Source: Belnapia sp.
Lineage (GTDB): Bacteria; Pseudomonadota; Alphaproteobacteria; Acetobacterales; Acetobacteraceae
Assembly (NCBI GenBank): GCA_028291445.1
Contig: JAQGIA010000132.1
Coordinates: 1 to 6,416 of the forward strand
Length of the DNA stretch: 6,416 nt
Reading direction: 5' to 3'
Made by a program: the position numbers and the translations under genes. Of the stretch, positions 1 through 6,034 are shown piece by piece. The notes below the pieces were generated by a model. That model was given only the letters and a program-made list of their open reading frames with translations, was not told the DNA's origin and did not search any database. Numbering within the stretch: the stretch's first letter is position 1; the number at the start of each line of letters is the position of its first letter.

Positions 1-388
1 GCAGGCCGGGGGCGCGATCGCCCATGCCGAGCAGCTTGTCCACCTGCTCCTCGTCTTCCGCGATCACCGCCTTGGCGCCGCTGTGTTCCAGCAGGAAGGC
101 GACCTCGTCGTCCAGCGCGTCGCGGTAGATGCCGAGCGAGCGCGCGCCGATGGCATGCGCGGCGATTTCGCCCATCACCCAATCGGGCCGGTTGTCGCCG
201 ATGAGGCCCACCACGTCGCCGGCCCCGAGGCCGAGGCCTTGCAGGCCGAGCGCGAAGGCGCGGGTGCGGGATTCATACTCGGTCCAGGTGAAGGCGCGCC
301 AGATGCCGTATTGCTTCTCGCGCAGCGCGACCTCGCTGGCGTGGTCCCGCGCATTGCGGGCGAGCAGCTTGGGCAGGGTATCGGTCAC
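1..388 (-). CDS. AMP-dependent acyl-CoA synthetase/ligase, N-terminal part (cut by window edge)
   Basis: Reading the minus strand from a GTG at 388-386 gives 129 open codons running off the left edge. The protein begins VTDTLPKLLARNARDHASEV and continues with segments typical of the N-terminal domain of long-chain-type AMP-forming ligases: REKQYGIWRAFTW, GLGAGDVVGLIGDNRPDW, and GARSLGIYRDALDDEVAFLL followed by AKAVIAEDEEQVDKLL. These enzymes activate a carboxylic acid with ATP to an acyl-adenylate and then a CoA thioester in the cytoplasm. The ATP-binding P-loop and the C-terminal lysine motif lie outside the window, so catalytic competence cannot be judged. The GTG start shares a GTGA overlap with the stop of the LivG-type ATPase, and no strong Shine-Dalgarno precedes it, which suggests translational coupling. 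LivG-ligase pairs occur in many HAAT-type transporter clusters of proteobacteria. The acid substrate cannot be read from this fragment. Confidence 0.9.
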   Translation of the reverse strand, partial: MTDTLPKLLARNARDHASEVALREKQYGIWRAFTWTEYESRTRAFALGLQGLGLGAGDVVGLIGDNRPDWVMGEIAAHAIGARSLGIYRDALDDEVAFLLEHSGAKAVIAEDEEQVDKLLGMGDRAPGL

Positions 389-1200
389 GGCACGAGGGCC
401 GCTTCCGGGTCGCTCACCACCTCATCCCCCTCGCCGAGATAGGCGCGGCGCACATGCGGATCGGCCAGCACGGCCGCCGGCGTGCCCTCGGCGATCTTGC
501 GGCCGAAATCCAGCACCATGACGCGGTGCGAGATATCCATCACCACGCCCATGTCGTGCTCGATCATCAGCACGGTCATGCCCCATTCCTCGTTGAGGTC
601 GAGGATGTAGCGGGCCATGTCCTCCTTTTCCTCGAGGTTCATTCCTGCCATCGGCTCGTCCAGCAGGATCATTCGGGGCTTGAGCGCGATGGCGCGGGCC
701 AGCTCGACGCGCTTGCGCAGGCCATAGGGCAAGGTGCCGGCCGGAGCCTTCCGAACATGCTGGATCTCGAGGAAATCGATGATCTCCTCGACCTCGCGGC
801 GATGCGCGATCTCCTCGCGCTGGGCGCCGCCGAACCAATAGAGCATGCCGGGGAGGAAGCCGCGGCGCAGCAAATGGTGGCGGCCGACCATGATGTTGTC
901 GAGCACACTCATGTGGCCGAACAGCGCCAGGTTCTGGAAGGTGCGGCCGATGCCGATGGCGGGGCGCTTGCGCGTCGGCAGGCGGGTGATATCGGCGCCG
1001 GCGAAGCGGATGCTGCCCGCGGTCGGGCGGTAGCGGCCGGAGATGCAATTGACCATGGAAGTCTTGCCGGCGCCGTTCGGGCCGATGATGGAAAAGACCT
1101 CGCCGGCATTCACCTGGAATGAGACATCGGTCAGCGCGCGCACGCCGCCGAAGCGCAGGCTGATGCCGGCGGCTTCCAGAAGCGGCACCGACTCAGCCAT
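385..1200 (-). CDS. LivG-type ABC transporter ATP-binding protein (branched-chain amino acid/HAAT family)
   Basis: This 271-residue cytoplasmic ATPase should power uptake through LivH/LivM-type permeases, which are not in the window. It has a complete nucleotide-binding domain: Walker A GPNGAGKT at 40-47, Q-loop Gln89 in RTFQN, signature region LPYGLRKRVELARA at 157-170, Walker B MILLDEP at 177-183 with catalytic Glu182, and switch His215 in IEHDM. The 30-residue insert between Q-loop and signature (HHLLRRGFLPGMLYW) and the C-terminal GRKIAEGTP stretch are typical of LivG. The signature reads LPYGLRKR instead of the common LSYGxQRR, a divergence I associate with LivG proteins paired with a CoA ligase. 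The ATG at 1200 is the only start codon in frame before an upstream stop at 1282-1284, although its Shine-Dalgarno is poor. It ends in a 4-base overlap with the downstream ligase. The solute could be an amino acid, amide, aromatic acid or other small acid. Confidence 0.93.
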   Translation of the reverse strand: MAESVPLLEAAGISLRFGGVRALTDVSFQVNAGEVFSIIGPNGAGKTSMVNCISGRYRPTAGSIRFAGADITRLPTRKRPAIGIGRTFQNLALFGHMSVLDNIMVGRHHLLRRGFLPGMLYWFGGAQREEIAHRREVEEIIDFLEIQHVRKAPAGTLPYGLRKRVELARAIALKPRMILLDEPMAGMNLEEKEDMARYILDLNEEWGMTVLMIEHDMGVVMDISHRVMVLDFGRKIAEGTPAAVLADPHVRRAYLGEGDEVVSDPEAALVP

Positions 1201-1287
1201 GCCGACCGGCCTGGTGGTGGATTCGACGCTGCCGCGTTGCCACGCCCCGTTTCTCCCTGGCCGGCCTTGGTGGCCCGCTCGTCAGCG

Positions 1288-1317
1288 AAGATATGTTTGT
1301 TTTCCAATCGGCCGCAA
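1288..1317 (-). promoter_or_regulatory. Possible sigma70-like promoter for the LivG/acyl-CoA ligase operon
   Basis: The 159-base gap between the M81 gene and the LivG-type gene contains an AT-rich island that stands out in this GC-rich window. On the minus strand, TTGCGG (1317-1312) and TATCTT (1293-1288) are separated by 18 bases, a passable -35/-10 pair that would give a leader of about 80 bases before the ATG at 1200. The match is imperfect and alphaproteobacterial promoters are degenerate, so this is only a candidate. I see no convincing terminator between the M81 stop and this site, so read-through from the M81 gene is also possible. Nothing else recognisable lies in 1201-1359. Confidence 0.28.
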
Positions 1318-1359
1318 GCAGGCCGGTGCTGCTCGACCGCGGCTGTCGGGCGGCGCCGG

Positions 1360-2868
1360 CTAGAGGGTCGGCCCATTCGCCCCGGGGTCCAGCGGATAGA
1401 TCGGCCGCCGCAGGTTGCGGAAGGTGAGCTGGCCATAATCCGAGGTGCAGACCCCGACCCCGGCGCATTCGACGATCTCGCGCGCCAGCGGCCCGAGCGC
1501 GGCCCGCCAATGCACCCGGCTCTTGATCGCCAGATAGCGCTTGTCGCGCGGCTCGATGCCGAGGATGCGGAACATGTCGGGCGAGACCGGCTCGATCTGC
1601 TTCGTCACCAGCACGATCTCGACCGTGCCGGTATCGAGCACCACGGTCGGCCCCATGAAGACCTTGAGGCCGGGGGAAAGGCCCTCCTTGGTGACGAAGC
1701 TGCCGGCGGAGATGGTTTTCACCAGGCCGGTGACGGTCAGCGGCGCGGAGGATCGCGGCAGGGCCGGCATCGGCAGCTTGCCGCCCAGCGCCAGGGTGAT
1801 GGTGGCGCCCACCCCTGCGGCCTGGCAGGCGGCCACGGCCTCGGGGTCGCAGATGCCGAAGAAGGCGACATCGGTCAGGCCCTGGCGGAGGATCTCGGCC
1901 AGCACCTCGGTGGTGTCCATGGTGCCGCCGGAGGCGCAATTGTCGTAATGGTCGAGCAGGACCACAGGCAAAGTGCCGCGAGCAGCCCCGGCGGAGGCGG
2001 CGCGGGCGACGCTCTCGGCCAGGGGCTCCGGCCGGAAGGTGAATTCCTGCCGGGCCTTCCAGGCGAAGCCGATCAGCTCGGCGACCATGGCCGCCGCATC
2101 GGCCGGGTCGTTGTCGGTGGTGACGACGGCGGAGAGGCCGGCCTGTTCGATATCGGCATGCGGGAAGCCGACATAGAGGCTGGCGGTGAGCGCCCGACCG
2201 CTCGCCTCCCACCCGGCGCATAGCGCCTGCAGCTCGCGGTTGGGGAAGGCGTGGGTGCCCTGGGCCATGACATGCGGGATCATCGGCGCCCGGTCCCAGG
2301 CGGTGGCGGGTTTGACCTCGCCGCGCAGCACCCGCAGCAGCACCCGGGCGACGCGCTCGGCGGTCTCGGCCTGATCGATATGCGGATAGGTGTGGTAGCC
2401 GCCGGTGACCGCCGGGCCCTCGACCATGGCGGCGTGGATATTCGCATGCATGTCATAGGCGACGCCGATCGGCGTGGCGGCATCGATGGCGCGGATGCGG
2501 CGCAGCAGCTCGCCCTCGCCATCCTCGAACTCCTCGGCGACCATGGCGCCATGCAGGTCGAGCAGGATGCCGTCATATCCGCCGGCCGCGACCGCCCTGC
2601 AGATGCTGTCGCAGAAGCCCTCGTAGGCGGCGGCCTGCACCTTGCCGCTGGGCGGCGCATGGGCGGCGATGGACATGGTGATCGTGGCGCCGGCTTCCTC
2701 GGCCACCTTCAGGAAGCCGCCGAGGCTGGTGCCGGTATTGCGGTAGAAGTCGATGGCGGCCTGGCCTTCGAGCAGGGCGCCGCCGGTGCGGCAGAAGCGC
2801 TCGCGCGGCGTCGGCACCGGGGAGAAGGTATTGGTCTCATGCGACAGGGCGGCGAGCAGCAGGCGCAT
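1360..2868 (-). CDS. M81 family metallopeptidase (MlrC-like)
   Basis: This 502-residue protein is full length for the MlrC/M81 family, zinc-dependent hydrolases named after the enzyme that degrades linearised microcystin; most family members act on unknown peptide-like substrates. The N-terminal domain begins almost at the start codon with SHETNTFSP at 9-17, then DLHGAMV at 104-110, DMHAN at 139-143 and GGYHTYPHID at 156-165. Glu11, Asp139, His141 and His163 have the same spacing (128, 2 and 22 residues) as the Glu/Asp/His/His set that I recall for studied MlrC enzymes. The C-terminal MlrC_C domain follows from about residue 300, with DHYDNCASGGTMDTTEVL at 306-323. No signal peptide or membrane segment is visible, so it is probably cytoplasmic. 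The ATG at 2868 is supported by GAGGAG 9 bases upstream. It is divergent from the GGT-like gene and lies upstream of the LivG-type gene on the same strand, which suggests hydrolysis of an imported compound; the substrate is unknown. Confidence 0.93.
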   Translation of the reverse strand: MRLLLAALSHETNTFSPVPTPRERFCRTGGALLEGQAAIDFYRNTGTSLGGFLKVAEEAGATITMSIAAHAPPSGKVQAAAYEGFCDSICRAVAAGGYDGILLDLHGAMVAEEFEDGEGELLRRIRAIDAATPIGVAYDMHANIHAAMVEGPAVTGGYHTYPHIDQAETAERVARVLLRVLRGEVKPATAWDRAPMIPHVMAQGTHAFPNRELQALCAGWEASGRALTASLYVGFPHADIEQAGLSAVVTTDNDPADAAAMVAELIGFAWKARQEFTFRPEPLAESVARAASAGAARGTLPVVLLDHYDNCASGGTMDTTEVLAEILRQGLTDVAFFGICDPEAVAACQAAGVGATITLALGGKLPMPALPRSSAPLTVTGLVKTISAGSFVTKEGLSPGLKVFMGPTVVLDTGTVEIVLVTKQIEPVSPDMFRILGIEPRDKRYLAIKSRVHWRAALGPLAREIVECAGVGVCTSDYGQLTFRNLRRPIYPLDPGANGPTL

Positions 2869-2877
2869 GGCGTGGAT

Positions 2878-2883
2878 CTCCTC
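2878..2883 (-). promoter_or_regulatory. Ribosome binding site of the M81 metallopeptidase gene
   Basis: The minus strand reads GAGGAG at 2883-2878, 9 bases before the ATG at 2868-2866. It fixes the start so that the family's SHETNTFSP motif falls at residue 9, as expected. Confidence 0.75.
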
Positions 2884-2895
2884 AGGTGCGGCGAA

Positions 2896-2907
2896 TGTTC
2901 CAGAACA
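2896..2907. promoter_or_regulatory. Candidate palindromic operator (TGTTCCAGAACA)
   Basis: A perfect 5-2-5 inverted repeat, TGTTC-CA-GAACA, lies 28 bases upstream of the M81 start codon and just downstream of a TTGACC hexamer on the same strand. That is where a repressor could cover a transcription start. It is one of the less GC-rich spots in the region. No regulator gene is in the window and the repeat is short, so this is a suggestion only. Confidence 0.25.
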
Positions 2908-3186
2908 GGGGAAGGCCCTTCGGCACGCCGGTCAAGTTGCGCCGATGGACGGTCGGCTGGAAATGCCGGCCGAGCGGGAGGAAGGGGGGCAGTTCCAGCC
3001 CAGCAGCTGCATCTCGTCGCTGGTGCGGCACTGCGCCACGGGGCCGGGCGCTTCGAGCCGGCCTTGGCAGGCTGCTCCATGCGCGGGCTACCGGCCCAAC
3101 CGAAATAGCCGGTGGCGCAGCTTAGGCCGCACGGTGGGGCTTGGCGCCAGGAATGATTGCGGGGAGGCTACGGGGGTTCAGGAAAG

Positions 3187-3192
3187 AGGAGG
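3187..3192 (+). promoter_or_regulatory. Strong ribosome binding site that fixes the GGT-like start
   Basis: AGGAGG at 3187-3192 stands 6 bases before the ATG at 3199. The frame is open further upstream to a TTG at 3157, but that would add 14 low-complexity residues that include the Shine-Dalgarno itself. The ATG at 3199 is therefore the likely start. Confidence 0.85.
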
Positions 3193-3198
3193 CCCGCC

Positions 3199-4830
3199 AT
3201 GCCCCGCCCCAGCCGCAGACTGCCTGCCCCCCGCGCCATGATCGTCGCGCCGCAACCGGAAGCGGTGGAAGCCGGCGCCGCCATGCTGGCCGCCGGCGGC
3301 AATGCGCTGGATGCGACGCTGGCCTGCGCCCTGACCCAGGGCGTGGTGGACCCGATGATGTGCGGCATCGGCGGCATCGCCACCCTGCAGATCTTCGATC
3401 CGGCGACCGGGACGCATCGCGTGCTGAACGGCCTCGGCACCTGCCCCGCCGCGGCGCGGGAGGATATGTGGGCGGCGGATTTCGAGGGCGAATGCGCCGA
3501 TGGCTTCGGCTACCGGGTCAAGGGCTATGCGAACGAGCGCGGGCCGCTGGCGGTGACGGTGCCGGGCGCGCTACGGGTCTTCGCCGATGCGCATGCCCGG
3601 CTGGGCCGGAAACCCTGGGCCGCGCTGTTCGATGCGGCGGTGGGGTTTGCCGAGGAGGGCTGGATCATCCGCCCGCATGTGCATGCCATGTTCACCATGG
3701 ATGAACGGCCCTATGGCCGGCTCAGCTACGTCGAGAAGCTCGGCCATACCGAGGAGGGCCGGGCGCTGTACCTGCGGCCGGACGGCACGCCGAAGCGGCT
3801 GGGCGAGACTGTGCGCAACCCGGCGCTCGCCGGGACCCTGCGTGGACTGGCCCGCGATGGCGCGGAGGATTTCTACACCGGCGCGCTGGCGCGGCGGATC
3901 GTCGCCGACATGGCGGCGCAGGGCGGGCTGCTTTCGGCGGCGGACCTGGCCGGCTTCCGGGCGATGGAGAGCGCGCCGCTGCTGGTGCCCTACCGCGGCT
4001 TCACCGTGGCGCTGCCGGAACCGCCGGCCGGAGGCGTGGTGGTCGGCGAGATGCTGCGGATACTGGAGCGCTTCGACCTGGTGGCGCTGGGGCACAACAC
4101 GCCCGCCTACATCGCCCTGGTGGCGGAGGCGATGAAGCTGGCGGGCATCGACAAGGAGGCGCATGTCGGCGACCCCGCCTTCCGCGACGTGCCGGTTGGG
4201 ATGCTGCTCTCGGATGCCTATGCGGATGGGCTGGCGGCGCGGATCCGCGCGGGGGAGCGGGCTTCCCTGCTGAGGAGCGTGAGCGATGCGCCGAATTCCA
4301 CGCATGTCTCCTGCACGGATGCGGATGGGATGGTGGTGTCCATGACGCATACCCTGGCGGTGCCCTCCGGCGTCATTCCGCCAGGGACGGGCTTCATGCT
4401 GAACGGTGCGATGAACTGGATGGATCCGAGGCCGGGCCGGGCGGGCTCGATCGCCCCGGGCAAGCGCCGGTATTCCTCGATGAGCCCGACGATCGTGCTG
4501 GATGGCACGCGGCCGGTGGCGACGCTGGGGGCGCCGGGCGGGGCCTGGATCACGGTCGCGGTCATGCAGGTGCTGCTGAACCTGCTCGACTGGGGCATGG
4601 GAATGCAGGAGGCGGTGAGCGCACCGCGCTTTTCGGCGACGAGCGAGACGGTGGATCTCTCGAACCGCATTCCGCGCGGTGTGGAGAAGGCGCTGCGGGC
4701 GGCGGGCCACGCAACGAAGCGGAGCTACCAGAGCTATGCCTTCGGCGGGGTGCACGGGATTTCGCTGTGGGATGGCGTACCGGAGGGTGGCGCCGATCCG
4801 CAGCGGGACGGGTATGCGGCGGGCGTGTAG
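3199..4830 (+). CDS. Gamma-glutamyltransferase-family Ntn-hydrolase (GGT-like, atypical active site)
   Basis: The 543-residue product has the GGT fold throughout: AAGGNALDATLACAL at 31-45, GIGGI at 56-60, VTVPGALR at 119-126, the self-cleavage region NSTHVSCTDADG at 366-377, SSMSPT at 426-431 and GAPGG at 444-448, then a typical small subunit to the end. Family members self-cleave to make a two-chain N-terminal-nucleophile hydrolase. The motif T-x-H-x-S, whose first Thr is the nucleophile in E. coli and human GGT, here reads S367-T-H-V-S. Residues that hold the gamma-glutamyl group in E. coli GGT are also changed: Arg114 aligns with Leu79 (NGLGTCP for the usual FRETAP), Asn411 with Ala387, Gln430 with Ala404 and Asp433 with Trp407. 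There is no signal peptide, so it is probably cytoplasmic, unlike the periplasmic E. coli enzyme. It may be an amidohydrolase of another specificity; HpxW oxamate amidohydrolase is a known example of a non-GGT member. The gene is monocistronic here and divergent from the M81 peptidase gene. Confidence 0.92.
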   Translation: MPRPSRRLPAPRAMIVAPQPEAVEAGAAMLAAGGNALDATLACALTQGVVDPMMCGIGGIATLQIFDPATGTHRVLNGLGTCPAAAREDMWAADFEGECADGFGYRVKGYANERGPLAVTVPGALRVFADAHARLGRKPWAALFDAAVGFAEEGWIIRPHVHAMFTMDERPYGRLSYVEKLGHTEEGRALYLRPDGTPKRLGETVRNPALAGTLRGLARDGAEDFYTGALARRIVADMAAQGGLLSAADLAGFRAMESAPLLVPYRGFTVALPEPPAGGVVVGEMLRILERFDLVALGHNTPAYIALVAEAMKLAGIDKEAHVGDPAFRDVPVGMLLSDAYADGLAARIRAGERASLLRSVSDAPNSTHVSCTDADGMVVSMTHTLAVPSGVIPPGTGFMLNGAMNWMDPRPGRAGSIAPGKRRYSSMSPTIVLDGTRPVATLGAPGGAWITVAVMQVLLNLLDWGMGMQEAVSAPRFSATSETVDLSNRIPRGVEKALRAAGHATKRSYQSYAFGGVHGISLWDGVPEGGADPQRDGYAAGV

Positions 4831-4835
4831 CACGA

Positions 4836-4858
4836 TCGGGGAAGGCATCTCCCCCCGA
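4836..4858 (+). terminator. Weaker hairpin just after the GGT-like stop
   Basis: TCGGGG (4836-4841) and CCCCGA (4853-4858) can form a 6-base-pair stem around an 11-base loop, beginning 5 bases after the TAG at 4828-4830. The following bases are C/T-rich but have no real T-run. Its stem core is the same as that of the stronger hairpin at 4906-4928. It may act as a first stop signal for the GGT-like transcript. Confidence 0.35.
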
Positions 4859-4905
4859 ACCCCTTCGCTTCCTGGTCTTCCAAAGAACAGAAATAGATGA
4901 GGGGC

Positions 4906-4928
4906 TCGGGGAGAATGCTTCTCCCCGA
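4906..4928. terminator. Two-way intrinsic terminator between convergent genes
   Basis: A perfect 10-base-pair stem, TCGGGGAGAA (4906-4915) and TTCTCCCCGA (4919-4928), closes on a 3-base loop TGC. It lies 7 bases beyond the TAA of the hydroxy-acid oxidase (4938-4936) and 75 bases beyond the GGT-like stop. In the plus direction it is followed by CCTTCCTTTACC; in the minus direction by GCCCC and then a T-rich stretch (TCATCTATTTCTGTTCTTTG). It can therefore serve both converging transcripts, better for the minus strand. Confidence 0.8.
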
Positions 4929-4935
4929 CCTTCCT

Positions 4936-6030
4936 TTACCTGTACCCTTGATCGCTAAGATTGGTCAGCGGAAACGAGCTATGCACATGCGGCTGCACCA
5001 CCGGCGCGACCGGGTGTAGGTAGCTGCCATCGAGCTGGCCGAAGCTGGTGACGCCCAGCAGGCCGAGCACCTCATGCACCTCGGTTTCCAGCAGCTTGAA
5101 CATCTGGGCGACGCCGGCCTCCCCCGCCGCGGCCAGGGCGTAGCAATACATCCGCCCCATGCCGACCAGTTCGGCGCCGAGGATAACGGCCTTGACGATA
5201 TCGGAGCCGCGGACGAAGCCGCCATCGACCCAGACCTTGGCGCGCCCCTCGACCGCCTTCACCACCTCCGGCAGCACGGCGATCGAACCGCGACCGTGGT
5301 CGAGCTGGCGGCCGCCGTGGTTCGAGACATAGACGATCTCGACGCCATGCTCGACCGCCATGGCGGCATCCTCGGCGGTGGCGATGCCCTTCAACGCGAC
5401 GGGGATGCTGTACTTGTCCTTGAAGCGCTTGATGTCGTCCCAGTTCAGCGCCGCCTGGAAATGCTGGCCGGTGGCGCGGGCGCGCCAGGGCTTGACGAAG
5501 CGCTTGGCGATGTCACGTTCGCGGCGGCTGTAGATGGCGGTATCGACGGTGAAGCAGAAGGCGTCGTAGCCATGGTCGATGGCCCGCTTGGCAGTCTCGT
5601 CGATCCAGTTCGCATCGCCGCGGACGTAAAGCTGGAAGACCTTCGGCCCCTTGCCGGCGGCGGCCATGGGTTCCAGCCCCGGCATGGAGACGGAGGAAAC
5701 CATGATGGGCACGCCGAACTCGGCCGCGGCGCGGGCGGCGGGAGCGCCGCCTTCGGGGTCGAAATTCTCCAGCCCGCCGACCGGGGCGAGCATGATCGGC
5801 AGGGTGATCGGCTTGCCGAGGAATCGGCCGGTGAGGTCGATGCTGGAAACGTCGCGCAGCACGCGCGGGCGGAAGGCGAGGCTGTCGATGGCGGCGCGGT
5901 TGCGCATCATCGTCGTCTCGGTTTCGGTCGCGCCGACCAGGTAATCCCAGTTGCCGGGGCTGAGGCGGCCCTTCGCCTCCTTGACGAATTCATGCAGCGT
6001 CTGGAACGGGCTTTCGGTTTCGTTCGACAT
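4936..6030 (-). CDS. FMN-dependent alpha-hydroxy-acid oxidizing protein (glycolate/lactate oxidase family)
   Basis: This 364-residue cytoplasmic flavoenzyme has the usual family length and a (beta/alpha)8 barrel that oxidises an L-2-hydroxy acid to the 2-oxo acid. The catalytic set known from spinach glycolate oxidase is complete: Tyr30 in NWDYLVGA, Tyr135 in FQLYV, Asp163 in FTVDT, Arg170 in SRRERD, Lys214 in VALKG, and His238 and Arg241 in the signature SNHGGRQLD at 236-244. FMN-phosphate contacts VDGGFVRGSD (268-277) and VGMGR (289-293) are present. The ATG at 6030 has GGAGGA (6046-6041) 10 bases upstream, inside the end of the preceding gene; the two genes are 4 bases apart and clearly co-transcribed. 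No membrane anchor is seen. Substrate (lactate, glycolate, mandelate or a longer hydroxy acid) and electron acceptor cannot be fixed from sequence. A strong terminator follows the stop, so this is the last gene of its operon. Confidence 0.95.
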   Translation of the reverse strand: MSNETESPFQTLHEFVKEAKGRLSPGNWDYLVGATETETTMMRNRAAIDSLAFRPRVLRDVSSIDLTGRFLGKPITLPIMLAPVGGLENFDPEGGAPAARAAAEFGVPIMVSSVSMPGLEPMAAAGKGPKVFQLYVRGDANWIDETAKRAIDHGYDAFCFTVDTAIYSRRERDIAKRFVKPWRARATGQHFQAALNWDDIKRFKDKYSIPVALKGIATAEDAAMAVEHGVEIVYVSNHGGRQLDHGRGSIAVLPEVVKAVEGRAKVWVDGGFVRGSDIVKAVILGAELVGMGRMYCYALAAAGEAGVAQMFKLLETEVHEVLGLLGVTSFGQLDGSYLHPVAPVVQPHVHSSFPLTNLSDQGYR

Positions 6031-6034
6031 GATT

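Larger units (their letters stand above)
2869..3198. other. Divergent intergenic control region between the M81 and GGT-like genes
   Basis: These 330 bases separate two genes transcribed away from each other and must hold both promoters. The reading frames through it are Pro/Arg/Ala-rich and resemble no protein I know, so I see no gene here. On the minus strand, TTGACC at 2935-2930 is a good -35-like hexamer for the M81 gene, but the sequence 17 bases further (TCCCCT) is a poor -10. No convincing plus-strand promoter for the GGT-like gene stands out; TTGGCA at 3063-3068 has no good partner. Inverted repeats are TGTTC-CA-GAACA at 2896-2907, GCCGA-7-TCGGC at 2941-2957 and ACCGGC-12-GCCGGT at 3090-3113. 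A purine-rich run lies at about 2971-2989. The last two repeats are short enough to be chance in such GC-rich DNA. Confidence 0.6.

Noticed and set aside
1360..2868. Microcystin degradation cluster
   Set aside because: Only an MlrC-like gene is present; no mlrA, mlrB or mlrD neighbours are seen, and most M81 proteins are not involved in microcystin breakdown.
2896..2907. SOS (LexA) box
   Set aside because: The repeat contains GTTC and GAAC but not the GTTC-N7-GTTC direct repeat usual in alphaproteobacteria or a standard LexA palindrome.
2709..3080. Possible small gene in the divergent intergenic region (minus strand, 123 codons)
   Set aside because: It overlaps the M81 start and is rich in Pro, Ala, Arg and Ser with no motif.
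1193..3108. Several open frames overlapping the M81 gene on both strands
   Set aside because: The M81 frame carries all family motifs; the others are low-complexity Arg/Pro/Ala/Gly shadows.
3157..3198. TTG start at 3157 for the GGT-like protein
   Set aside because: It would place the strong AGGAGG within the coding region and add 14 residues with no family similarity; the ATG at 3199 is better placed.
3571..4848. Long open frame (425 codons) on the minus strand across the GGT-like gene
   Set aside because: It is antisense to a clear conserved gene and rich in Arg, His and Pro with no recognisable domain, as expected for shadow frames in high-GC DNA.
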